The notes: generated from the sequence alone by a model not told the origin. Shown: positions 7,533 to 14,879, counted from the first letter of the stretch. The stretch is DNA of 21,780 nucleotides from Alphaproteobacteria bacterium (GCA_024279575.1 JAJRRJ010000073.1:1-21780); one strand, 5' to 3'. Program-made: numbers and translations.

Positions 7533-8039
7533 CTAGTCGTTGGGAAACAGGCCCACACGCAGGTTCTTGGCTACATATATAACTTCACCGTCAGCTTTTA
7601 CAGTACCGGTCGCCGTACCATAGGGTACCGGCTGACGCCGATGACCCTTAATATCTATTGCAAATTCAAGCAATTTTTTGTCAGTAGTTGCCTGACCACT
7701 GAATTTTATTTCTCCACCCAGGGCACGCCCCTTGCCGGGATCCCCCGACCAACAAAGAAAAAAGCCAACCATTTGCCAAAGCGCATCAAGCCCAAGGCAG
7801 CCGGGCATAACCGGATCATCCTGAAAATGACATTCGTAGAACCACAAACCGGGATTAAGGTCCAGTTCAGCTCTGACCTGACCCTTGCCAAATTCACCCC
7901 CATCGCTGGTAATTGATGTGATGCGATCAAACATCAGCATTGGTGGTTTGGGAAGTTTTGCAAACCCTTCACCAAACAATTCTCCCTTGCCGCTGGCAAT
8001 CAGGTCATCGTAAGTGTAGGCGTTTTTGCGTTCGGTCAT
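7533..8039 (-). CDS. fabA: 3-hydroxydecanoyl-[acyl-carrier-protein] dehydratase/isomerase
   Basis: A 168-residue FabA that dehydrates beta-hydroxyacyl-ACP and isomerises trans-2- to cis-3-decenoyl-ACP, the entry point of anaerobic unsaturated fatty acid synthesis. Catalytic His71 and Asp85 lie in the CHFQDDPVMPGCLGLDALWQ segment. Length and motifs are standard. The start has an AAGGGG ribosome binding site 7 nt upstream, embedded in the palindrome AAGGGGCCCCTT. fabB follows in the same direction. The gene is divergent from irr, an arrangement frequently kept in Hyphomicrobiales. It has a predicted promoter at 8073-8101. Confidence 0.97.
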   Translation of the reverse strand: MTERKNAYTYDDLIASGKGELFGEGFAKLPKPPMLMFDRITSITSDGGEFGKGQVRAELDLNPGLWFYECHFQDDPVMPGCLGLDALWQMVGFFLCWSGDPGKGRALGGEIKFSGQATTDKKLLEFAIDIKGHRRQPVPYGTATGTVKADGEVIYVAKNLRVGLFPND

Positions 8040-8072
8040 TAAGGGGCCCCTTTTTGTTTTAATGCAACTTTA

Positions 8073-8101
8073 TGAATAAGGGTTTGGCCGTTGAGGGTCA
8101 A
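8073..8101 (-). promoter_or_regulatory. Candidate fabAB promoter
   Basis: On the minus strand TTGACC (8096-8101) and TATTCA (8073-8078) are 17 bp apart. The -35 is good and the -10 is poor. An inverted repeat, GTCAA-5 nt-TTGAC (8097-8111), overlaps the -35 and could be an operator. Only sequence resemblance supports this. Confidence 0.42.
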
Positions 8102-8149
8102 CAAAATTGACTATATTCCCGACCTTACTTCGCACAATTGTTTAGCGAC

Positions 8150-8178
8150 TTGTTTGCGCAATTGCATGGGCGTATAAG
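8150..8178 (+). promoter_or_regulatory. Candidate irr promoter
   Basis: TTGTTT (8150-8155) and TATAAG (8173-8178) are separated by 17 bp. The expected transcription start is near 8185, about 33 nt before the irr ATG. CAATTG palindromes lie upstream of the -35 (8135-8140), in the spacer (8159-8164) and at the start point (8186-8191). Confidence 0.5.
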
Positions 8179-8217
8179 AAAAGAACAATTGCCCTGTAAA
8201 ATGAGCCCTCTATTGTT

Positions 8218-8679
8218 ATGACAGCCACCCAGCGGATAAAAACTCCCCGCAACACTTCGCGCCACCCCTGTCTGATGGCGGTATTGCGCATGGCCGGTTT
8301 ACGTCCCACCCAACAACGTATTGCGCTGGCTAAACTGCTCTTTTCAAGTGGACCGCGCCATGCCAGTGCGGAACAATTGCATTTAGAGGCGAAAACAGCT
8401 GGAATGAAGGTGTCCCTTGCGACGGTTTACAACGCACTCCCCCAGTTCCGCAGCGCCGGGCTGTTGCGGGAAATTTCCATTGATGCCACCCGCTCCTACT
8501 TTGATACAGACACCTCAAACCATCACCACTTTTTTGTTGAGGGGGAAGAGCGGGTTATCGATATTCCCTCAAACCTGATTGATGTGGTGGGCCTGCCTGA
8601 TCCGCCAAAGGGAATGGAAATTTCCCATGTAGATATCGTGGTGCGGGTACGACCCGAAAAGCAAAAAAACCAAACCTGA
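8218..8679 (+). CDS. irr: Iron response regulator Irr (Fur superfamily)
   Basis: A 153-residue Fur-family protein. The N-terminal winged helix (about 20-85) includes LRPTQQRIALAKLLF and SLATVYNALPQF. The C-terminal part has the Irr-type NHHHFF cluster (His102-104), implicated in heme binding, and IDIPSNLIDVVGLPDPPKGMEIS, which matches Irr rather than Fur or Zur. Irr represses or activates iron and heme genes when iron is low and is degraded or inactivated on heme binding. The N-terminal GCPWHD heme motif of Bradyrhizobium Irr is absent, as in most Irr proteins; HPC occupies the region. It is divergent from fabA and convergent with the SH3 protein gene, 21 bp away. Confidence 0.92.
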   Translation: MTATQRIKTPRNTSRHPCLMAVLRMAGLRPTQQRIALAKLLFSSGPRHASAEQLHLEAKTAGMKVSLATVYNALPQFRSAGLLREISIDATRSYFDTDTSNHHHFFVEGEERVIDIPSNLIDVVGLPDPPKGMEISHVDIVVRVRPEKQKNQT

Positions 8680-8700
8680 CAGGCTATCCGACAGTGTCGC

Positions 8701-9297
8701 CTAATTAAAGCTCTCATTGGGATAAACACCCCAAAGTGCAGACTGCTCCACATATCCTGTATAAGTTGAGCGCCCATCGTTTCCGGTGTTTGTTGCACTC
8801 ACTGCACAATACTGACCGTCACACTCTTCAACGCTGACCAGATAATTTGAGGTCAACCAGGCCCGAATACGCGCCTCACTTTGGCCTCGGGCCCGCAACG
8901 GGATTTTTGCATCTGCATTCCAGGGAGCCACATAGGCCATGCGATGACCGGTAAGGAGGGATTTATGAACCCATCCTTCGGTTCCATCCAAATCTCGAAT
9001 TTTACGCCAGGTATCATATTCCTGAATAATTTCCACTGGCAATTCCGATTTTACAAATACCCATGCCACATCATATTGTGTGCCTGGACCCACCCGAACA
9101 TTTGTTGGCTCTGAGCGTACCGAAACAAATCTGGGCAGTGAAAAACCGGAGGGGTTATTGTTTGCCTGGGCAAATGCCGGTACCAGCATTGCAAATATTG
9201 CCAACACCAGTAAACCGACAACAAGCAAAGAACGCTGAATGGAGGGCATAAAAAACTGGCGTGATTTTTTAGTGATTTCGAGCAGAGGAGAGTTCAT
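8701..9297 (-). CDS. Periplasmic SH3 domain-containing protein
   Basis: A 198-residue exported protein. A hydrophobic N-terminal segment (LLVVGLLVLAIFAMLVPAFAQA) forms a signal peptide with likely cleavage after AQA near residue 45. A bacterial SH3-like domain follows (about 58-118, with NVRVGPGTQYDVAWVF and EGWVHKSLL), then a second, more divergent SH3-like half with a likely disulfide pair (EECDGQYC). Such domains often bind peptidoglycan or other envelope partners; the partner here is unknown. The N-terminus is long for a signal peptide, and an in-frame ATG at 9249 would give a standard one, so the true start may be there. The gene is divergent from gyaR. Confidence 0.85.
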   Translation of the reverse strand: MNSPLLEITKKSRQFFMPSIQRSLLVVGLLVLAIFAMLVPAFAQANNNPSGFSLPRFVSVRSEPTNVRVGPGTQYDVAWVFVKSELPVEIIQEYDTWRKIRDLDGTEGWVHKSLLTGHRMAYVAPWNADAKIPLRARGQSEARIRAWLTSNYLVSVEECDGQYCAVSATNTGNDGRSTYTGYVEQSALWGVYPNESFN

Positions 9298-9368
9298 GGG
9301 TTTCCACTTATTGATTAGATGGGGTAGTATTAAAGTGAATACCTTAATGGGCGCTGAAAGTTAGGTTA

Positions 9369-10358
9369 ATGAATCCAAAACCGGCCAAGATTTTTGTGAC
9401 CCGTCGTCTGCCGGATCCCGTGGAACAACGCATGCAAATGCTGTTTGACGCCACACTTAATGAAGATGACATTCCTCTGAGCACCCAGCAAATTCTTGCG
9501 GGCGTCCAGAGTGCGGATGTGATTGTTTCTACAATTTCAGATCAGATGGACAAGGCACTAATTGGGCAGTTGCCGGAGCGGATTAAGCTCATTGCCCAGT
9601 TTGGCAATGGTGTTGACAATATTGATATATCAGCAGCGCATGCCAGAGGTATTACGGTGACCAATACACCAAGCGTTGTTACCGAAGACACCGCCAACAT
9701 GGCCATGGCGCTGATATTGTCCCTGCCCCGCAGAATTGTGGAAGGGGCGCGGCTTGTAGCAAAAAACGGAGACTGGCCGGGCTGGTCCCCCACCTGGATG
9801 CTGGGACGTCGCCTGACCGGAAAATCCCTTGGTATTGTTGGCATGGGGCGGATCGGGGAGGCGGTGGCAACACGGGCCAAGGCCGTTGGTTTGAACATCC
9901 ACTATTTTTCACGCACGCGCCGCCCGCCACAAATTGAGGAAGCGCTTGAGGCCACCCATTGGCACAAACTTGAGGACATGCTCAAGGAAGTGGATATCGT
10001 TTCCCTGCACACGCCCCACACCAGGGAAACGTTCAAACTGCTTGATAGATCCCGGCTGGAACTGATGAAAAGGGACGCTTTTTTAATCAATGTCTCCCGG
10101 CGTGAGCTAGTGGATGAAGACGCGTTGGTGGCGCTGATCCAGAGCGGACATCTGGCGGGTGCCGGGCTGGATGTGTTTGAGGACTATGACGGGGTCAATC
10201 CCGGTTTGTTGGCATTGGCACGCGATAACAAAGTGGTGCTCACCCCCCATATGGCCTCATCAACCCTTGAGGGGCGTATCGAAATGGGGGAAACGGTGAT
10301 CCTCAACATAAAGATTTTTCTGGACAGTCATAACCCGCCGCACCGGGTTTTGGGTTGA
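9369..10358 (+). CDS. gyaR: D-isomer 2-hydroxyacid dehydrogenase, probable glyoxylate/hydroxypyruvate reductase
   Basis: A 329-residue NAD(P)-dependent D-2-hydroxyacid dehydrogenase. The substrate-loop motif is QFGNGVDNID (77-86), the Rossmann loop is GMGRIG (158-163), the catalytic Arg is 244 in NVSRRELVDE, Glu271 is in VFEDYDG and His293 is in LTPHMAS. It resembles the GyaR (D-glycerate dehydrogenase) group; substrate specificity cannot be read directly. In NVSRRELVDE the residue after the catalytic Arg is Arg instead of the common Gly. Transcription converges with pnp and ends at a shared terminator. Confidence 0.88.
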   Translation: MNPKPAKIFVTRRLPDPVEQRMQMLFDATLNEDDIPLSTQQILAGVQSADVIVSTISDQMDKALIGQLPERIKLIAQFGNGVDNIDISAAHARGITVTNTPSVVTEDTANMAMALILSLPRRIVEGARLVAKNGDWPGWSPTWMLGRRLTGKSLGIVGMGRIGEAVATRAKAVGLNIHYFSRTRRPPQIEEALEATHWHKLEDMLKEVDIVSLHTPHTRETFKLLDRSRLELMKRDAFLINVSRRELVDEDALVALIQSGHLAGAGLDVFEDYDGVNPGLLALARDNKVVLTPHMASSTLEGRIEMGETVILNIKIFLDSHNPPHRVLG

Positions 10359-10389
10359 GCATAAAAACAATGACAGAAATACCCGATAT

Positions 10390-10426
10390 AAAAAAGGCCC
10401 CGCCTCAGCGGAGCCTTTAATTTTTT
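10390..10426. terminator. Bidirectional terminator between gyaR and pnp
   Basis: AAAGGC pairs with GCCTTT, then comes one C/A mismatch and a further 4-bp stem closing the loop CTCA. TTAATTTTTT follows on the plus strand and six T follow on the minus strand. It lies between two convergent genes and can serve both. Confidence 0.88.
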
Positions 10427-10450
10427 GCGCTCGCATTGAGCAAATCAATT

Positions 10451-12556
10451 TTAGTCGTCGTTTTTGATTTCTTCGCCAGTTTCCTGATCAACAACCTTCA
10501 TGGACAGGCGCACTTTGCCCCGATCATCAAAGCCAAGCAGTTTCACCCAGACCTTATCACCTTCTTTGACCACGTCAGTGGTTTTATCCACCCGACTTGG
10601 AGTGAGTTGGGAAATGTGCACCAAACCGTCCTTGGGGCCAAAGAAATTGACAAAAGCACCAAAATCAACGGTTTTAACAACTGTGCCCTGATAAACAACA
10701 CCGGCTTCGGGTTCGTCGGTAATGGACTTGATCCATTTTATCGCCGCTTCAATTGAAGCATTATCCGAAGAAGCGATTTTGATTATCCCCTCGTCATCAA
10801 TGTTCACTTTTGCGCCGGTTTTTTCAACGATTTCGCGGATGACCTTGCCCCCGGTGCCGATCACTTCACGGATTTTATCCGTCGGGATCTGCATAGTTTC
10901 AATACGGGGAGCAAATTCACCCACTTCGTCGCGGGCAGTATCAAGCGCCTTGGCCATTTCACCAAGAATATGCACACGGCCGTCCTTGGCCTGTTCCAGT
11001 GCAGTTTGCATGATTTCTTCAGTAATCCCGGCAATCTTGATATCCATTTGCAAGGATGTAATGCCATCTTTAGTGCCGGCAACCTTGAAATCCATATCCC
11101 CAAGATGATCCTCATCACCAAGAATGTCGGAGAGAACGGCGAATTCTTCACCTTCAAGAATGAGGCCCATTGCAATGCCGGCAACGGCCTTTTTCATGGG
11201 GACGCCCGCATCCATGAGCGCCAGTGAGGCACCACAAACCGAGGCCATGGAAGAAGAGCCGTTGGATTCTGTAATTTCAGAAACAACACGGATTGTATAG
11301 GGGAATTCTTCAACGCTTGGGCGAACCGGATTTATGGCGCGCCATGCCAGTTTCCCGTGACCAATTTCACGACGTGAAGTGAAGCCGGTGCGGCCAGCTT
11401 CGCCTACAGAATAGGGAGGAAAGTTATAATGCAGCATGAAGTTCTGTTTTGAGGTGCCCTCAAGGCTATCCACAAACTGTTCGTCTTCTCCGGTGCCAAG
11501 GGTTGCAACCACCAGCGCCTGGGTTTCGCCACGAGTGAACACAGCGGAACCGTGGGTGCGGGGCAGAATACCAGCTTCTGCAACAACAGGGCGAACCGTT
11601 GCCAGATCACGGCCATCAATGCGTTTTTTGGTATCAATAACCGACCTGCGCACGATACGGGACTGAATTTTTTTGAAAACTGTTGAAATTTGCTCTGAGG
11701 TCCAGTCGGTTTCCTCAAGCGCTGCAACAACTTTTGCCTTGGCATCATCAAGAGCTGAATAACGAGCCTGTTTGTCAGTTTCTCCATAGGCGGCGCGTAC
11801 ATCACCCTCAATGATTGAGAACATTTCCGCATCCAGCGCCGAGAGGTCTTCTGCAACAACCTCGCGTGGCTCTTTGGCGGCCATTTCAGCCAGTTTGATG
11901 ATGGCTTCAATTACCTTGCCGGATTGCTCATGACCATACATTACCGCACCCAGCATAATCTCCTCGGAAAGTTCCTGAGCTTCGGATTCAACCATCAAAA
12001 CAGCGTCTTTGGTGCCAGCCATAACAAGATCAAGCTGACTTTCATCGCGCCGGTCGATAGGCGTATTAAGCACATATTCGCCATCAATATAGCCAACCCG
12101 TGCAGCACCGATCGGTCCCATGAAGGGAACGCCCGAGATGGTCAGAGCTGCCGAGGCCGCAACCAAAGCCAGAACATCAGGCTGGTTTTCCATATCATGC
12201 TGCAATACAGTAATAATAACCTGAGTTTCATTTTTGTATCCGGCAGGGAACAGGGGACGGATCGGGCGGTCAATCAAGCGACAGATCAGGGTTTCAGATT
12301 CACTTGGACGCGCTTCGCGTTTGAAATAGCCGCCAGGAATTTTGCCGGCTGCATAGAATTTTTCCTGATAATTTACGGTCAAAGGAAAGAAGTCAATTCC
12401 CGCCTTTGGGGTTTTGGAACTGACGATGGTCGCCAGAACAACAGTTTCGCCAAGTGTCGCCAATACGGCGCCGTGGGCTTGGCGGGCAATTTTGCCCGTT
12501 TCAAGGGTCAGCGGTTGGCCACCCCAGTTTAGTTCTACTTTATGGTGATTAAACAT
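10451..12556 (-). CDS. pnp: Polyribonucleotide nucleotidyltransferase (PNPase)
   Basis: A 701-residue PNPase, the phosphate-dependent 3'-5' exoribonuclease and degradosome component. Domain order: first RNase PH-like domain, helical linker, second catalytic RNase PH domain (about 310-540), KH domain (KIREVIGTGGKVIREIVEKT with a GTGG loop) and C-terminal S1 domain (GTVVKTVDFGAFVNFFGPKDGLVHISQL). I chose ATG 12556 (MFNHHKVELNWGG) because family members begin like this. In-frame upstream starts at 12571 (ATG) and 12607 (GTG) exist, and none has a strong ribosome binding site. It follows rpsO, as in most proteobacteria, across a hairpin-rich spacer that could be an RNase III-type autoregulatory leader. 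Confidence 0.95.
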   Translation of the reverse strand: MFNHHKVELNWGGQPLTLETGKIARQAHGAVLATLGETVVLATIVSSKTPKAGIDFFPLTVNYQEKFYAAGKIPGGYFKREARPSESETLICRLIDRPIRPLFPAGYKNETQVIITVLQHDMENQPDVLALVAASAALTISGVPFMGPIGAARVGYIDGEYVLNTPIDRRDESQLDLVMAGTKDAVLMVESEAQELSEEIMLGAVMYGHEQSGKVIEAIIKLAEMAAKEPREVVAEDLSALDAEMFSIIEGDVRAAYGETDKQARYSALDDAKAKVVAALEETDWTSEQISTVFKKIQSRIVRRSVIDTKKRIDGRDLATVRPVVAEAGILPRTHGSAVFTRGETQALVVATLGTGEDEQFVDSLEGTSKQNFMLHYNFPPYSVGEAGRTGFTSRREIGHGKLAWRAINPVRPSVEEFPYTIRVVSEITESNGSSSMASVCGASLALMDAGVPMKKAVAGIAMGLILEGEEFAVLSDILGDEDHLGDMDFKVAGTKDGITSLQMDIKIAGITEEIMQTALEQAKDGRVHILGEMAKALDTARDEVGEFAPRIETMQIPTDKIREVIGTGGKVIREIVEKTGAKVNIDDEGIIKIASSDNASIEAAIKWIKSITDEPEAGVVYQGTVVKTVDFGAFVNFFGPKDGLVHISQLTPSRVDKTTDVVKEGDKVWVKLLGFDDRGKVRLSMKVVDQETGEEIKNDD

Positions 12557-12729
12557 CTTTGGTTTTTCCATTCGTTCATACGAGAAAAACGGCAATATCC
12601 TTTGCACTTAATCTAAGGCACCCTCATTGGTGCAGATTTTAATGAAAAGGTTTTTCGGGCCGCATTTCCCTGACTGCTTTTTGTGGACGCCCCATGCGCC
12701 ACACCAGATCGAGCAATCTTTTATTCAGT

Positions 12730-12747
12730 GTTCCAGTTTTTTGGAAC
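12730..12747 (-). promoter_or_regulatory. Hairpin in the rpsO-pnp spacer (distal)
   Basis: A perfect 6-bp stem, GTTCCA/TGGAAC, with a 6-nt A-rich loop on the minus-strand RNA. There is no T-run after it. With the neighbouring hairpin at 12756-12777 it may act as a processing or stability element between rpsO and pnp, as in the E. coli pnp leader. Function is inferred. Confidence 0.45.
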
Positions 12748-12755
12748 GCGAAACT

Positions 12756-12777
12756 GGCGCAAAAGAATTTTCGCGCC
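12756..12777 (-). promoter_or_regulatory. Hairpin in the rpsO-pnp spacer (proximal)
   Basis: GGCGC(G)AAAA pairs with TTTTGCGCC around a TTC loop, with one bulged G, on the minus-strand RNA. It lies 28 nt past the rpsO stop codon. It has no T-run, so it is more likely a 3'-end protector or RNase III site than a terminator. Confidence 0.45.
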
Positions 12778-12804
12778 AATCCATAACGTGTCGGCAAACG
12801 TCAA

Positions 12805-13074
12805 TTAGCGACGCAGGCCAAGTTTTTCGATCAGGGTTTTATAACGCTGCTCGTCCTTGCGCTTGACATAGTCAAGCAGGCGGCGACGCAATGAAACCAT
12901 TTTCAACAGACCACGACGGGAGTGATTATCCTTCTTGTGGCCTTTGAAATGTTCGGTAAGGTTGACGATACGCTCAGTCAAAATTGCTACCTGAACTTCG
13001 GGAGACCCGGTGTCAGAAGAATTTGTTCCGTATTCTTTAATTAACGCAGTTTTGCGCTCAGGTGTAATCGACAT
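12805..13074 (-). CDS. rpsO: 30S ribosomal protein S15
   Basis: An 89-residue S15 beginning MSITPERKTALI, with the signature region including TGSPEVQVAILTERI, HFKGHKKDNHSRRGLL and the C-terminal LDYVKRKDEQRYKTLIEKLGLRR. It binds the 16S rRNA central domain and nucleates platform assembly. ATG 13074 is clearly right: it has an AAAGGAAA ribosome binding site about 7 nt upstream and matches the family length. Longer readings upstream add non-homologous sequence. A promoter and hairpin-bearing leader precede it; S15 commonly represses its own translation through leader structure, so autoregulation is likely but inferred. Confidence 0.97.
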   Translation of the reverse strand: MSITPERKTALIKEYGTNSSDTGSPEVQVAILTERIVNLTEHFKGHKKDNHSRRGLLKMVSLRRRLLDYVKRKDEQRYKTLIEKLGLRR

Positions 13075-13149
13075 CGAATATTTCCTTTCAATATCAAAGG
13101 GTAAGGTTGCCCATGTCCGGGATGTCGTCCAGTACAGGGCCGCGAAATC

Positions 13150-13165
13150 CCTGCAAACAAGCAGG
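13150..13165 (-). promoter_or_regulatory. Hairpin in the rpsO leader
   Basis: A 5-bp stem (CCTGC/GCAGG) with a 6-nt loop lies just downstream of the expected rpsO transcription start. It is a candidate part of an S15 autoregulatory structure, as leader-mediated S15 control is known in several bacterial groups. Confidence 0.3.
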
Positions 13166-13174
13166 AATAGCGCC

Positions 13175-13203
13175 CCTATAGGGCAAAAAGGCCGGGAATG
13201 CAA
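13175..13203 (-). promoter_or_regulatory. Candidate rpsO promoter
   Basis: On the minus strand TTGCAT (13198-13203) and TATAGG (13175-13180) are 17 bp apart. The -10 lies inside a near-palindrome (GCCCTATAGGGGC). It would start transcription near 13168 with a leader of about 94 nt. Each hexamer matches the consensus at four of six positions. Confidence 0.42.
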
Positions 13204-13222
13204 AGGTTTTTACGTTTCAAAT

Positions 13223-14137
13223 TCAATGGGGCAAAATTACCCGGGTGGGTTTGAACTGCCCCTGTTCCACATACCCCACAGCTACCGCCTCTCCCTTATG
13301 AGACGCCCATGCTTCCTCAAGCGTTACCGGCGCATTGGCACCGGTCAGCAAAACGGGGTTGCCATGTCTTATGGTCACCACCTGACGGGAATCCAGAGGA
13401 ATTTCATGTAAATCAGCAAGACCCGCCGCCACCGGCAAAAGCATAGCGTCGCGTTCACTTTGATCTGCTGCCTCAAAGGTCTGTAAATCTATGGCGTCTT
13501 CATCGCTAAACTGGCCCACCTGTGCGCGATGTAAAGCGCCCACATGCCCTTTTGTACCAAGTATTTCAGCAATATCTCTGGCAAGGCTGCGAATATAGGT
13601 GCCTTTAGCGCATTCAACTTCAAATCTTGAGCGTTCAGGCCCATGCTCAAGCAGCTCAAAGCGATCAATTTCCACCTCCCTTGGTGGCATTTCAACCCGC
13701 TCACCCGCCCGAGCCAAATCATAGGCGCGCGCGCCTTTGATCTTAATGGCCGAATAAATTGGGGGAATCTGAGTTATCACCCCGGTAAAATCCGGTAAAA
13801 CTGCCAGAACTTCTTTTATGGTTGGGCGGTGCGATGACGTTGCTATCACTTCACCCTCAATATCATCGGTATTGGTGGCGCTACCCCAAACCAGATCAAA
13901 CTGATAAATTTTGGTGCCATCCTGAACAAAGGGTACGGTTTTGGTGGCTTCGCCAATGGCGATGGGCAAAATCCCGGTTGCCAGCGGATCAAGAGTTCCG
14001 GCGTGCCCGGCTTTCTTTGCACTCAACAACCAGCGCACTTTACCCACAGCCTGGGTTGAACCAAAATCATAGGGCTTGTTAAGAATAAGCCAGCCGGAAA
14101 TGTCACGCTTCTGGGATTTTTTTTGTGTGGGATTCAT
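13223..14137 (-). CDS. truB: tRNA pseudouridine(55) synthase TruB
   Basis: A 304-residue TruB that converts U55 to pseudouridine in the tRNA T-loop. The N-terminal GWLILNKPYDFGS motif and the catalytic motif GHAGTLDPLATG, with Asp50, are intact. YSAIKIKGARAYDLAR and GTYIRSLARDIAEILG are the further conserved pseudouridine synthase segments, and the C-terminal PUA-like region is present. Length is normal for the family. It lies between rpsO and, unusually, a YcxB-like gene rather than rbfA. It ends about 150 nt before the rpsO start, and the predicted rpsO promoter lies in that spacer. Confidence 0.96.
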   Translation of the reverse strand: MNPTQKKSQKRDISGWLILNKPYDFGSTQAVGKVRWLLSAKKAGHAGTLDPLATGILPIAIGEATKTVPFVQDGTKIYQFDLVWGSATNTDDIEGEVIATSSHRPTIKEVLAVLPDFTGVITQIPPIYSAIKIKGARAYDLARAGERVEMPPREVEIDRFELLEHGPERSRFEVECAKGTYIRSLARDIAEILGTKGHVGALHRAQVGQFSDEDAIDLQTFEAADQSERDAMLLPVAAGLADLHEIPLDSRQVVTIRHGNPVLLTGANAPVTLEEAWASHKGEAVAVGYVEQGQFKPTRVILPH

Positions 14138-14223
14138 CTAAAAATTCGTATTTTTTGGATCAGGAACAAGTTCTTTGGAGTACACTTGTTGATCGGTGAG
14201 CAATTTTGAGCCTAGGGTTTTAC

Positions 14224-14747
14224 TTATGCCTGTAATTTCCGATTATCAATATTTTTAGCAATTATCTTTCTGAATTTGTCCACTTGTTCGCTGTCTTTGA
14301 AAGAGCGTTTAGGAATACAAATGGCCTGCACTTTATTTACCCAGAGAACAAAATGCTTCAACTCTTCATCCGCACCTACAAATCCCTTCCAGTTATAGTG
14401 ACCTGTAATATTATCGCTCACCGTTTCAATTCCCTGCTCCCGCACATGCAATTGAATTTTTTTCCCTGCAGCATTTGCATTTTATAATATCGATAATTCC
14501 AGTAGCGCAAAAAGATATAGCGATAGGCCACAACTAAAATGGCAATTGCCAGGTTTGCAAAAATCAGCCAGCTAAACGACAGCTGATTTTGAAAAACTAT
14601 ATATATATACCTTAACGAAACTGCCACATTGGCAATTACCACGCCCCAGAATAACCAGTTACGCAATCGAAAAAATTTTCTGTGATGTTGACGCGCCTGA
14701 TTAATCGCACGGTATTCGGCAAAACTGTAAGTGTATTCAAGCCGCAT
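14224..14747 (-). CDS. YcxB-like membrane protein, reading frame interrupted by a -1 shift
   Basis: Two overlapping frames together encode one protein of about 174 residues. The first (14747 to 14418) starts MRLEYTYSFAEYRAINQAR, a YcxB-like opening, with an AAGGG ribosome binding site, and has two membrane helices (NWLFWGVVIANVAVSLRYIY and FSWLIFANLAIAILVVAY). It then runs out of frame to a stop. The second (from about 14451 to 14224) carries the YcxB-type C-terminal domain: GIETVSDNITGHYNWKGF, then FVLWVNKVQAICIPKRSF. The frames join exactly at seven A (14457-14463 on the complement); codons there are GGA AAA AAA, so a one-base slip back, or one extra A, restores the protein. It could be a sequencing error, a recent pseudogene or programmed slippage. 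It lies between rbfA and truB. Function is unknown. Confidence 0.72.
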
Positions 14748-14879
14748 GATCGCCCTTAATTCTGCCCTGAGCACAGGGCTGAAACTAAGACGTTTGTTTC
14801 GGAGCAAACGGCCAGAAGTATGGCGCTATCGGGTTTTTTCCAAGGCTCTATTCACAAGAGTGCAGTCATGGCAAACAAC

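Noticed and set aside
8689..8699. CGACAGTGTCG palindrome between the convergent irr and SH3 genes as a terminator
   Set aside because: Only 5-bp arms with a single-base centre and no T-run; cannot form a stable hairpin.
11924..12532. 202-codon plus-strand frame opposite pnp
   Set aside because: Fully antisense to the conserved pnp catalytic region, with no ribosome binding site or recognisable motif.
14783..14800. GCCCTG/CAGGGC inverted repeat before the YcxB-like gene as a terminator
   Set aside because: A 6-bp stem is present but no T-run follows on the minus strand; operon readthrough is expected.
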